Positions 14,289 to 22,452 of a stretch of 64,000 nucleotides of DNA are shown here, piece by piece. The notes beneath the pieces were generated by a model that was not told the origin of the DNA, did no database searches, and saw only the letters and a list, made by a program, of their open reading frames with translations. The translations under genes were made by a program, and so were the position numbers. The DNA is taken from the NCBI GenBank assembly GCA_943736015.1, contig OX031072.1, forward strand, positions 13,109,501-13,173,500, written 5' to 3'. The first letter of the stretch is position 1; each line of letters opens with the position of its first letter. Origin of the DNA: Tridacna crocea (Eukaryota; Mollusca; Bivalvia; Cardiida; Cardiidae).

Positions 14289-14537
14289 GGCCCATTTTGA
14301 TTTCTCAAAGCCACTCTGACTGGCAGACCGGGCCCATTTTGAATTTCTCACAGCCTCTCTGATTGGCTGTTGGCACCCATTCTGCTTTCCTAAAAGCTTC
14401 TGTGATTGGATAATTTCACAGAGGGATGAGATTTGATTGGATGATTGGGAGGGGGGGTATATGTTTATCCTTATTGACCCCTTACCATACACAATGACGC
14501 CTTTTAACACCCCTAAAACAGAAGCCTTTTTATAAAA
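14062..14537. promoter_or_regulatory. Possible bidirectional promoter: CCAAT boxes between two TATA motifs
   Basis: Five inverted CCAAT boxes (ATTGG on the plus strand) lie at 14103, 14362, 14405, 14436 and 14444. Two of them sit in CTGATTGGCTG, whose complement AGCCAATCAG matches the known NF-Y consensus. A TATATAAG motif lies at 14062-14069 and a TATAAAA motif at 14531-14537. The first TATA read on the minus strand lies ~35 bp beyond a CCAAT box; the second, on the plus strand, lies 80-170 bp beyond four of them. That geometry would suit divergent transcription. The first motif also reads well on the plus strand, so orientation is open. Motif matches are seen; promoter activity is inference. 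Confidence 0.3.
14288..14413 (+). repeat. Three 42 bp repeats following the 58-mers (reference copy)
   Basis: Repeats begin at 14288, 14330 and 14372 with a strict 42 bp step. The first two start GGGCCCATTTTGA. The third starts GGCACCCATTCTG and is more diverged but still ends in TCTGTGATTGG. The second and third keep the inverted CCAAT box that the first has lost. This is the same family as the 58-mers without the 16 bp extension, so the 42-mer is probably the older form. Confidence 0.92.
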
Positions 14538-14545
14538 TAATCTGA
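14449..14545. other. Spacer with G-run and TATAAAA motif
   Basis: Non-repeated within the unit. It begins with the G7 run whose length varies among copies (G6 in copies 20, 22, 23 and 26; G8 in copy 1; interrupted by A in copies 9 and 11). A C/T-rich stretch and TATAAAA at 14531-14537 follow. No gene is seen. Confidence 0.6.
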
Positions 14546-14586
14546 GAAAAGGAGACAATGCAGGTTACCAGCATTTTCTCCTTTTC
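14546..14586 (+). other. 41 bp inverted repeat (stem-loop), one per unit
   Basis: The arms are GAAAAGGAGA (14546-14555) with TCTCCTTTTC (14577-14586), then a single C/T mismatch, then AATGC (14557-14561) with GCATT (14571-14575). They enclose a 9 nt loop AGGTTACCA. That gives 15 of 16 paired positions per arm, far stronger than anything else in the unit. It lies 8 bp after TATAAAA. It is intact in every copy I checked except copy 23, where an 11 bp deletion removes most of the right arm. It could be an RNA stem-loop or a DNA cruciform. It does not match the histone mRNA stem-loop and has no terminator-like T tract directly after it. Function is unknown. Confidence 0.85.
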
Positions 14587-14689
14587 CCACAATGTTTTCT
14601 ACCCTATCAAAGAAAATTTTTATTATTAGTTATTCTATAACATCTTATTGTATCTTTATGGCTTATGTTTTTAATTCTTCAAATGAAAA
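14587..14689. other. AT-rich spacer
   Basis: Strongly A/T-rich, with short direct echoes such as TTATTATTAGTTATT. It sits between the hairpin and the ~160 bp sub-repeat family. Copy 1 carries a 6 bp tandem duplication at the equivalent place. No gene or motif I can support. Confidence 0.6.
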
Positions 14690-14725
14690 CAAGATTTTTT
14701 TTTCATCGGAAAAAGTTTCTGCAAC

Positions 14726-14739
14726 AGCAACCGGTTGCT
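14726..14739. promoter_or_regulatory. 14 bp perfect palindrome with AACCGGTT core
   Basis: AGCAACCGGTTGCT is its own reverse complement. AACCGGTT is the known core site of the animal Grainyhead/CP2 transcription factor family. The other ~160 bp family members do not keep it (for example AACAGGTATCAGTTGC). Copy 31 loses it by C to T at 61660. The palindrome is seen; protein binding is inference. Confidence 0.3.
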
Positions 14740-15307
14740 TCTGAATCTTTTTTTTATGCGCAGCGGTTAAACATAACATTGACTTTTGACTCGCACGGTC
14801 ACCAAAACCGACCCTGGTATGAAAACAGGAAAATGTTCGATTTACCTTTCTTTGATTTGTGCAACAGGTATCAGTTGCCTCCGAAAGTGTCTAAGTTGAT
14901 TTAACGATTTCATGCGCAGCACGTAACCGTCTCATATGGGTGAGATAGTCATCGCAACCGAATCAATGGCCCTAGTGAGAGAAAACGAAAAGAGAAAAAT
15001 CCCTATATTTGAATTGAGAAACAGGTGTCGTCTGCTATGATATGTCCTGTAAGTCGATTTTTTCATGTTTTCGCGGATACGTAACTGGCACCTACGAGAC
15101 GGTAGCAGCGTAAATGGGTTTGTTGTCACGGTATAAAGAGATTGGAGGAAAAAAAAAATAGAAATTTAGTTCCCTATATTTGACTTGAGAAACAGGTGTC
15201 GTCTGCTATGAAATGTCCCGCAAGTCGAATTTTCATGTTTTCGCGGATACGTAACTGGCACCCTACGAGACGGTAGTCAATGTAAATGGGTTTGTTGTCA
15301 CCTACGA

Positions 15308-15349
15308 AATAAAGAGTTTGAAGAAAAAAATAAATAAATAAATAAAAAA
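15308..15349 (+). repeat. AATAAA motif and (AAAT)n microsatellite
   Basis: AATAAA at 15308-15313 is followed by A7 and then about four TAAA repeats ending in A6 at 15324-15349. The position between two ~160 bp members resembles an old poly(A)-type tail or simple slippage tract. If the unit is transcribed on the plus strand, this is the likeliest polyadenylation signal, but there is no independent support. Copy 5 has one extra A here. Confidence 0.55.
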
Positions 15350-15800
15350 TTCAGTTCTCTTTGTTTGACTTATGCAATAGGAAGCAGTTGATACTGAAAG
15401 AGTCTTCAAGTCTTTTTTTAGCCACTTGTCACATCATTTCCTGGTGTTCTCGCATGTGCGTAACTGGCACGTACGAAACAGTAGTCAACGTAACTGGGTT
15501 TCTTGTTGCGGTTTGAAGATATTAGAAAAATCATGCTTCAGTTCCTTGCTACTAAAAGAGTTTTCAGTCTTTTTTTAGCCACTTGTCACATTGTTTTCTG
15601 TGCTTTTCGCATGTGCGTAACTAGCACTTATGAGATGGTAATAAACGTAACTGGGTTTCTTGTCATGGTTTGAAGCGATTAGAAAAAATTACATTTCAGT
15701 TCCCTTTGTTTGATTTATGCAATAGGAAACAATTGCTTCAGAAAGAGTTTCCAGTCTCTTTTTTAGCAACTTGTCACATTAATTTGTGTGTGTTTTGTTA

Positions 15801-15930
15801 GACTGTACATTGATCATTTTGGCTTATATGAATTTGATGTGGCCTGAGTCAGAAAATCCAATTAAAGGGTAAAGGGGGGCATCAAGGGTTTGCTTTAAGG
15901 GAAGTAACTCTTGCAAGGGGCTTGAAAAGA
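15801..15930 (+). other. Unit-unique block with candidate G-quadruplex
   Basis: Four G tracts, 15867-15869, 15874-15879, 15886-15888 and 15899-15901, are separated by 4, 6 and 10 bases. A fifth tract is at 15917-15920. The spacing permits an intramolecular G-quadruplex on the plus strand with rather long loops. Also present are the 8 bp palindrome CTTGCAAG at 15910-15917 and GGGAAGTAACTC at 15899-15910, a motif that I recall from molluscan repeats. Function is unknown. Confidence 0.35.
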
Positions 15931-15960
15931 CCAAAACAAGGTCTTCTGCCACCTTGTTTT
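15927..15960 (+). other. Two overlapping, mutually exclusive hairpins
   Basis: AAGACC (15927-15932) can pair with GGTCTT (15940-15945) across a 7 nt loop. AAAACAAGG (15933-15941) can pair with CCTTGTTTT (15952-15960) across a 10 nt loop. They share 15940-15941, so only one can form. Copy 18 weakens the first (A to G at 36338 leaves a G-T pair). Such alternatives also arise by chance in A/T-rich DNA. Confidence 0.4.
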
Positions 15961-16102
15961 CTTGAATTTTGGCCCTTTTTCAGTGAAATCTGGCATGTGT
16001 GGATAGTGCATACCTGGCAGTTTGCCAAGGACTGCACAGCAGCCTTTAAAAAAGACTTTAAATCCACTTTTATGCCGTTTTTTGTTCACTGTTTTGTATC
16101 GG
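15961..16102. promoter_or_regulatory. Unit-unique block with palindromic NF1-like site
   Basis: CTGGCAGTTTGCCAA at 16014-16028 fits the NF1/CTF consensus YTGGC(N5)GCCAR. It lies ~75 bp before the TATATAAG motif at 16103-16110. No gene is seen in the rest of the block. Reading frames of 61-68 codons cross it on both strands, but they overlap each other and one is stopped in copy 17. Confidence 0.3.
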
Positions 16103-16110
16103 TATATAAG

Positions 16111-16329
16111 GGCGCCATTTTAAAGTGAATTTGAAGCTCTCTGATTGGCTGACTGGGCCCATTTTGATTTCTCAAGGCCTCTCTGACTGGCAGACCGGAA
16201 CCATGGCTGGCTGGGCCCATTTTGATTTCTCAAGGCCTCTCTGAGTGGCAGACCGGAACCATGGCTGGCTGGGCCCATTTTGATTTCTCATAGCCTCTCT
16301 GAGTGGCAGACCGGGCCCATGGCTGACTG
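16111..16329 (+). repeat. Short-repeat block: 44-mer and three 58-mers (reference copy)
   Basis: Starting GGGCCCATTTTGATTTCTCA, 58 bp repeats begin at 16155, 16213 and 16271. They are preceded by a diverged ~44 bp member at about 16111 beginning GCGCCATTTT. The 58-mer equals a 42 bp core plus 16 bp (GGAACCATGGCTGGCT). The first two 58-mers differ only at one base (CTGAC versus CTGAG); the third has CATAGCC for CAAGGCC. Most of these members have lost the CCAAT box (ACTGG or AGTGG where the ancestral form has ATTGG). Every other copy has the same block at the same offset except copy 31, which has two 58-mers. Confidence 0.94.
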
Positions 16330-18370
16330 GGCCCATTTTGATTTCTCAAAGCCACTCTGACTGGCAGACCGGGCCCATTTTGAATTTCTCACAGCCTCTC
16401 TGATTGGCTGTTGGCACCCATTCTGCTTTCCTAAAAGCTTCTGTGATTGGATAATTTCACAGAGGGATGAGATTTGATTGGATGATTGGGAGGGGGAGTA
16501 TATGTTTATCCTTATTGACCCCTTACCATACACAATGACGCCTTTTAACACCCCTAAAACAGAAGCCTTTTTATAAAATAATCTGAGAAAAGGAGACAAT
16601 GCAGGTTACCAGCATTTTCTCCTTTTCCCACAATGTTTTCTACCCTATCAAAGAAAATTTTTATTATTAGTTATTCTATAACATCTTATTGTATCTTTAT
16701 GGCTTATGTTTTTAATTCTTCAAATGAAAACAAGATTTTTTTTTCATCGGAAAAAGTTTCTGCAACAGCAACCGGTTGCTTCTGAATCTTTTTTTTATGC
16801 GCAGCGGTTAAACATAACATTGACTTTTGACTCGCACGGTCACCAAAACCGACCCTGGTATGAAAACAGGAAAATGTTCGATTTACCTTTCTTTGATTTG
16901 TGCAACAGGTATCAGTTGCCTCCGAAAGTGTCTAAGTTGATTTAACGATTTCATGCGCAGCACGTAACCGTCTCATATGGGTGAGATAGTCATCGCAACC
17001 GAATCAATGGCCCTAGTGAGAGAAAACGAAAAGAGAAAAATCCCTATATTTGAATTGAGAAACAGGTGTCGTCTGCTATGATATGTCCTGTAAGTCGATT
17101 TTTTCATGTTTTCGCGGATACGTAACTGGCACCTACGAGACGGTAGCAGCGTAAATGGGTTTGTTGTCACGGTATAAAGAGATTGGAGGAAAAAAAAAAT
17201 AGAAATTTAGTTCCCTATATTTGACTTGAGAAACAGGTGTCGTCTGCTATGAAATGTCCCGCAAGTCGAATTTTCATGTTTTCGCGGATACGTAACTGGC
17301 ACCCTACGAGACGGTAGTCAATGTAAATGGGTTTGTTGTCACCTACGAAATAAAGAGTTTGAAGAAAAAAATAAATAAATAAATAAAAAATTCAGTTCTC
17401 TTTGTTTGACTTATGCAATAGGAAGCAGTTGATACTGAAAGAGTCTTCAAGTCTTTTTTTAGCCACTTGTCACATCATTTCCTGGTGTTCTCGCATGTGC
17501 GTAACTGGCACGTACGAAACAGTAGTCAACGTAACTGGGTTTCTTGTTGCGGTTTGAAGATATTAGAAAAATCATGCTTCAGTTCCTTGCTACTAAAAGA
17601 GTTTTCAGTCTTTTTTTAGCCACTTGTCACATTGTTTTCTGTGCTTTTCGCATGTGCGTAACTAGCACTTATGAGATGGTAATAAACGTAACTGGGTTTC
17701 TTGTCATGGTTTGAAGCGATTAGAAAAAATTACATTTCAGTTCCCTTTGTTTGATTTATGCAATAGGAAACAATTGCTTCAGAAAGAGTTTCCAGTCTCT
17801 TTTTTAGCAACTTGTCACATTAATTTGTGTGTGTTTTGTTAGACTGTACATTGATCATTTTGGCTTATATGAATTTGATGTGGCCTGAGTCAGAAAATCC
17901 AATTAAAGGGTAAAGGGGGGCATCAAGGGTTTGCTTTAAGGGAAGTAACTCTTGCAAGGGGCTTGAAAAGACCAAAACAAGGTCTTCTGCCACCTTGTTT
18001 TCTTGAATTTTGGCCCTTTTTCAGTGAAATCTGGCATGTGTGGATAGTGCATACCTGGCAGTTTGCCAAGGACTGCACAGCAGCCTTTAAAAAAGACTTT
18101 AAATCCACTTTTATGCCGTTTTTTGTTCACTGTTTTGTATCGGTATATAAGGGCGCCATTTTAAAGTGAATTTGAAGCTCTCTGATTGGCTGACTGGGCC
18201 CATTTTGATTTCTCAAGGCCTCTCTGACTGGCAGACCGGAACCATGGCTGGCTGGGCCCATTTTGATTTCTCAAGGCCTCTCTGAGTGGCAGACCGGAAC
18301 CATGGCTGGCTGGGCCCATTTTGATTTCTCATAGCCTCTCTGAGTGGCAGACCGGGCCCATGGCTGACTG
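16330..18370 (+). repeat. Array copy 9 (2041 bp)
   Basis: It carries G to A at 16497, interrupting the G7 run. The same change is in copy 11 but not in copy 10. Confidence 0.97.
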
Positions 18371-20411
18371 GGCCCATTTTGATTTCTCAAAGCCACTCTG
18401 ACTGGCAGACCGGGCCCATTTTGAATTTCTCACAGCCTCTCTGATTGGCTGTTGGCACCCATTCTGCTTTCCTAAAAGCTTCTGTGATTGGATAATTTCA
18501 CAGAGGGATGAGATTTGATTGGATGATTGGGAGGGGGGGTATATGTTTATCCTTATTGACCCCTTACCATACACAATGACGCCTTTTAACACCCCTAAAA
18601 CAGAAGCCTTTTTATAAAATAATCTGAGAAAAGGAGACAATGCAGGTTACCAGCATTTTCTCCTTTTCCCACAATGTTTTCTACCCTATCAAAGAAAATT
18701 TTTATTATTAGTTATTCTATAACATCTTATTGTATCTTTATGGCTTATGTTTTTAATTCTTCAAATGAAAACAAGATTTTTTTTTCATCGGAAAAAGTTT
18801 CTGCAACAGCAACCGGTTGCTTCTGAATCTTTTTTTTATGCGCAGCGGTTAAACATAACATTGACTTTTGACTCGCACGGTCACCAAAACCGACCCTGGT
18901 ATGAAAACAGGAAAATGTTCGATTTACCTTTCTTTGATTTGTGCAACAGGTATCAGTTGCCTCCGAAAGTGTCTAAGTTGATTTAACGATTTCATGCGCA
19001 GCACGTAACCGTCTCATATGGGTGAGATAGTCATCGCAACCGAATCAATGGCCCTAGTGAGAGAAAACGAAAAGAGAAAAATCCCTATATTTGAATTGAG
19101 AAACAGGTGTCGTCTGCTATGATATGTCCTGTAAGTCGATTTTTTCATGTTTTCGCGGATACGTAACTGGCACCTACGAGACGGTAGCAGCGTAAATGGG
19201 TTTGTTGTCACGGTATAAAGAGATTGGAGGAAAAAAAAAATAGAAATTTAGTTCCCTATATTTGACTTGAGAAACAGGTGTCGTCTGCTATGAAATGTCC
19301 CGCAAGTCGAATTTTCATGTTTTCGCGGATACGTAACTGGCACCCTACGAGACGGTAGTCAATGTAAATGGGTTTGTTGTCACCTACGAAATAAAGAGTT
19401 TGAAGAAAAAAATAAATAAATAAATAAAAAATTCAGTTCTCTTTGTTTGACTTATGCAATAGGAAGCAGTTGATACTGAAAGAGTCTTCAAGTCTTTTTT
19501 TAGCCACTTGTCACATCATTTCCTGGTGTTCTCGCATGTGCGTAACTGGCACGTACGAAACAGTAGTCAACGTAACTGGGTTTCTTGTTGCGGTTTGAAG
19601 ATATTAGAAAAATCATGCTTCAGTTCCTTGCTACTAAAAGAGTTTTCAGTCTTTTTTTAGCCACTTGTCACATTGTTTTCTGTGCTTTTCGCATGTGCGT
19701 AACTAGCACTTATGAGATGGTAATAAACGTAACTGGGTTTCTTGTCATGGTTTGAAGCGATTAGAAAAAATTACATTTCAGTTCCCTTTGTTTGATTTAT
19801 GCAATAGGAAACAATTGCTTCAGAAAGAGTTTCCAGTCTCTTTTTTAGCAACTTGTCACATTAATTTGTGTGTGTTTTGTTAGACTGTACATTGATCATT
19901 TTGGCTTATATGAATTTGATGTGGCCTGAGTCAGAAAATCCAATTAAAGGGTAAAGGGGGGCATCAAGGGTTTGCTTTAAGGGAAGTAACTCTTGCAAGG
20001 GGCTTGAAAAGACCAAAACAAGGTCTTCTGCCACCTTGTTTTCTTGAATTTTGGCCCTTTTTCAGTGAAATCTGGCATGTGTGGATAGTGCATACCTGGC
20101 AGTTTGCCAAGGACTGCACAGCAGCCTTTAAAAAAGACTTTAAATCCACTTTTATGCCGTTTTTTGTTCACTGTTTTGTATCGGTATATAAGGGCGCCAT
20201 TTTAAAGTGAATTTGAAGCTCTCTGATTGGCTGACTGGGCCCATTTTGATTTCTCAAGGCCTCTCTGACTGGCAGACCGGAACCATGGCTGGCTGGGCCC
20301 ATTTTGATTTCTCAAGGCCTCTCTGAGTGGCAGACCGGAACCATGGCTGGCTGGGCCCATTTTGATTTCTCATAGCCTCTCTGAGTGGCAGACCGGGCCC
20401 ATGGCTGACTG
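18371..20411 (+). repeat. Array copy 10 (2041 bp)
   Basis: Consensus by eye. It lacks the G-run change shared by its neighbours, copies 9 and 11. Confidence 0.97.
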
Positions 20412-22452
20412 GGCCCATTTTGATTTCTCAAAGCCACTCTGACTGGCAGACCGGGCCCATTTTGAATTTCTCACAGCCTCTCTGATTGGCTGTTGGCACC
20501 CATTCTGCTTTCCTAAAAGCTTCTGTGATTGGATAATTTCACAGAGGGATGAGATTTGATTGGATGATTGGGAGGGGGAGTATATGTTTATCCTTATTGA
20601 CCCCTTACCATACACAATGACGCCTTTTAACACCCCTAAAACAGAAGCCTTTTTATAAAATAATCTGAGAAAAGGAGACAATGCAGGTTACCAGCATTTT
20701 CTCCTTTTCCCACAATGTTTTCTACCCTATCAAAGAAAATTTTTATTATTAGTTATTCTATAACATCTTATTGTATCTTTATGGCTTATGTTTTTAATTC
20801 TTCAAATGAAAACAAGATTTTTTTTTCATCGGAAAAAGTTTCTGCAACAGCAACCGGTTGCTTCTGAATCTTTTTTTTATGCGCAGCGGTTAAACATAAC
20901 ATTGACTTTTGACTCGCACGGTCACCAAAACCGACCCTGGTATGAAAACAGGAAAATGTTCGATTTACCTTTCTTTGATTTGTGCAACAGGTATCAGTTG
21001 CCTCCGAAAGTGTCTAAGTTGATTTAACGATTTCATGCGCAGCACGTAACCGTCTCATATGGGTGAGATAGTCATCGCAACCGAATCAATGGCCCTAGTG
21101 AGAGAAAACGAAAAGAGAAAAATCCCTATATTTGAATTGAGAAACAGGTGTCGTCTGCTATGATATGTCCTGTAAGTCGATTTTTTCATGTTTTCGCGGA
21201 TACGTAACTGGCACCTACGAGACGGTAGCAGCGTAAATGGGTTTGTTGTCACGGTATAAAGAGATTGGAGGAAAAAAAAAATAGAAATTTAGTTCCCTAT
21301 ATTTGACTTGAGAAACAGGTGTCGTCTGCTATGAAATGTCCCGCAAGTCGAATTTTCATGTTTTCGCGGATACGTAACTGGCACCCTACGAGACGGTAGT
21401 CAATGTAAATGGGTTTGTTGTCACCTACGAAATAAAGAGTTTGAAGAAAAAAATAAATAAATAAATAAAAAATTCAGTTCTCTTTGTTTGACTTATGCAA
21501 TAGGAAGCAGTTGATACTGAAAGAGTCTTCAAGTCTTTTTTTAGCCACTTGTCACATCATTTCCTGGTGTTCTCGCATGTGCGTAACTGGCACGTACGAA
21601 ACAGTAGTCAACGTAACTGGGTTTCTTGTTGCGGTTTGAAGATATTAGAAAAATCATGCTTCAGTTCCTTGCTACTAAAAGAGTTTTCAGTCTTTTTTTA
21701 GCCACTTGTCACATTGTTTTCTGTGCTTTTCGCATGTGCGTAACTAGCACTTATGAGATGGTAATAAACGTAACTGGGTTTCTTGTCATGGTTTGAAGCG
21801 ATTAGAAAAAATTACATTTCAGTTCCCTTTGTTTGATTTATGCAATAGGAAACAATTGCTTCAGAAAGAGTTTCCAGTCTCTTTTTTAGCAACTTGTCAC
21901 ATTAATTTGTGTGTGTTTTGTTAGACTGTACATTGATCATTTTGGCTTATATGAATTTGATGTGGCCTGAGTCAGAAAATCCAATTAAAGGGTAAAGGGG
22001 GGCATCAAGGGTTTGCTTTAAGGGAAGTAACTCTTGCAAGGGGCTTGAAAAGACCAAAACAAGGTCTTCTGCCACCTTGTTTTCTTGAATTTTGGCCCTT
22101 TTTCAGTGAAATCTGGCATGTGTGGATAGTGCATACCTGGCAGTTTGCCAAGGACTGCACAGCAGCCTTTAAAAAAGACTTTAAATCCACTTTTATGCCG
22201 TTTTTTGTTCACTGTTTTGTATCGGTATATAAGGGCGCCATTTTAAAGTGAATTTGAAGCTCTCTGATTGGCTGACTGGGCCCATTTTGATTTCTCAAGG
22301 CCTCTCTGACTGGCAGACCGGAACCATGGCTGGCTGGGCCCATTTTGATTTCTCAAGGCCTCTCTGAGTGGCAGACCGGAACCATGGCTGGCTGGGCCCA
22401 TTTTGATTTCTCATAGCCTCTCTGAGTGGCAGACCGGGCCCATGGCTGACTG
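20412..22452 (+). repeat. Array copy 11 (2041 bp)
   Basis: It carries G to A at 20579, exactly 4082 bp (two units) after the same change in copy 9. Confidence 0.97.

Larger units (their letters stand above)
14690..15800 (+). repeat. Family of ~7 diverged ~155-210 bp sub-repeats
   Basis: Approximate members are 14690-14832, 14838-14990, 14998-15150, 15166-15323, 15351-15531, 15536-15690 and 15695-15800. Shared landmarks in order are AGTTCCCTTTGTTTGACTTATG, GCAATAGGAAACAGTTGCTTC, a T-run followed by AGCCACTTGTCACAT, GCATGTGCGTAACTGGCAC, and GTAACTGGGTTTCTTGTCA. The core GTAACTGGCAC recurs at 15081, 15251, 15460 and 15617 (as GTAACTAGCAC in the last) and as GTAACCG at 14923; the steps are 158, 170, 209 and 157 bp. 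The third and fourth members are closest to each other. The sixth lacks ~35 bp near its start, the seventh stops early and the first is the most diverged. This implies an old simple satellite that was later captured in the 2041 bp unit. Confidence 0.85.
14289..16329 (+). repeat. Array copy 8 (2041 bp), reference unit
   Basis: I saw no departure from consensus, so this copy is used to place the internal elements annotated below. To find an element in another copy, shift by the difference between copy start positions, allowing for the indels listed for that copy. Confidence 0.97.

Noticed and set aside
14434..14458. G-quadruplex at the G7 run
   Set aside because: The run and its neighbouring GGG give only three compact tracts; a fourth lies ~20 bp away, so this is much weaker than the 15867-15901 candidate.
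14247..14558. 103-codon minus-strand reading frame (122 codons in copy 4)
   Set aside because: It reads through the 42/58 bp repeats, giving a repetitive low-complexity peptide. It extends or shortens with 1 bp indels. No domain or conserved start context.
14665..14904. 79-codon plus-strand reading frame recurring in most copies
   Set aside because: It recurs because the DNA recurs. It spans two diverged ~160 bp sub-repeats, starts in A/T-rich spacer, shows no recognisable domain and is broken by T-run changes in copies 3 and 5.
14932..15129. 65-codon minus-strand reading frame
   Set aside because: It crosses the boundary of two ~160 bp sub-repeats with no domain; its persistence reflects copy identity only.
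15882..16128. Overlapping 61-, 64- and 68-codon frames on both strands
   Set aside because: Three frames share the same ~200 bp on opposite strands, which is not how real genes lie. One is stopped by a single substitution in copy 17. No recognisable family.
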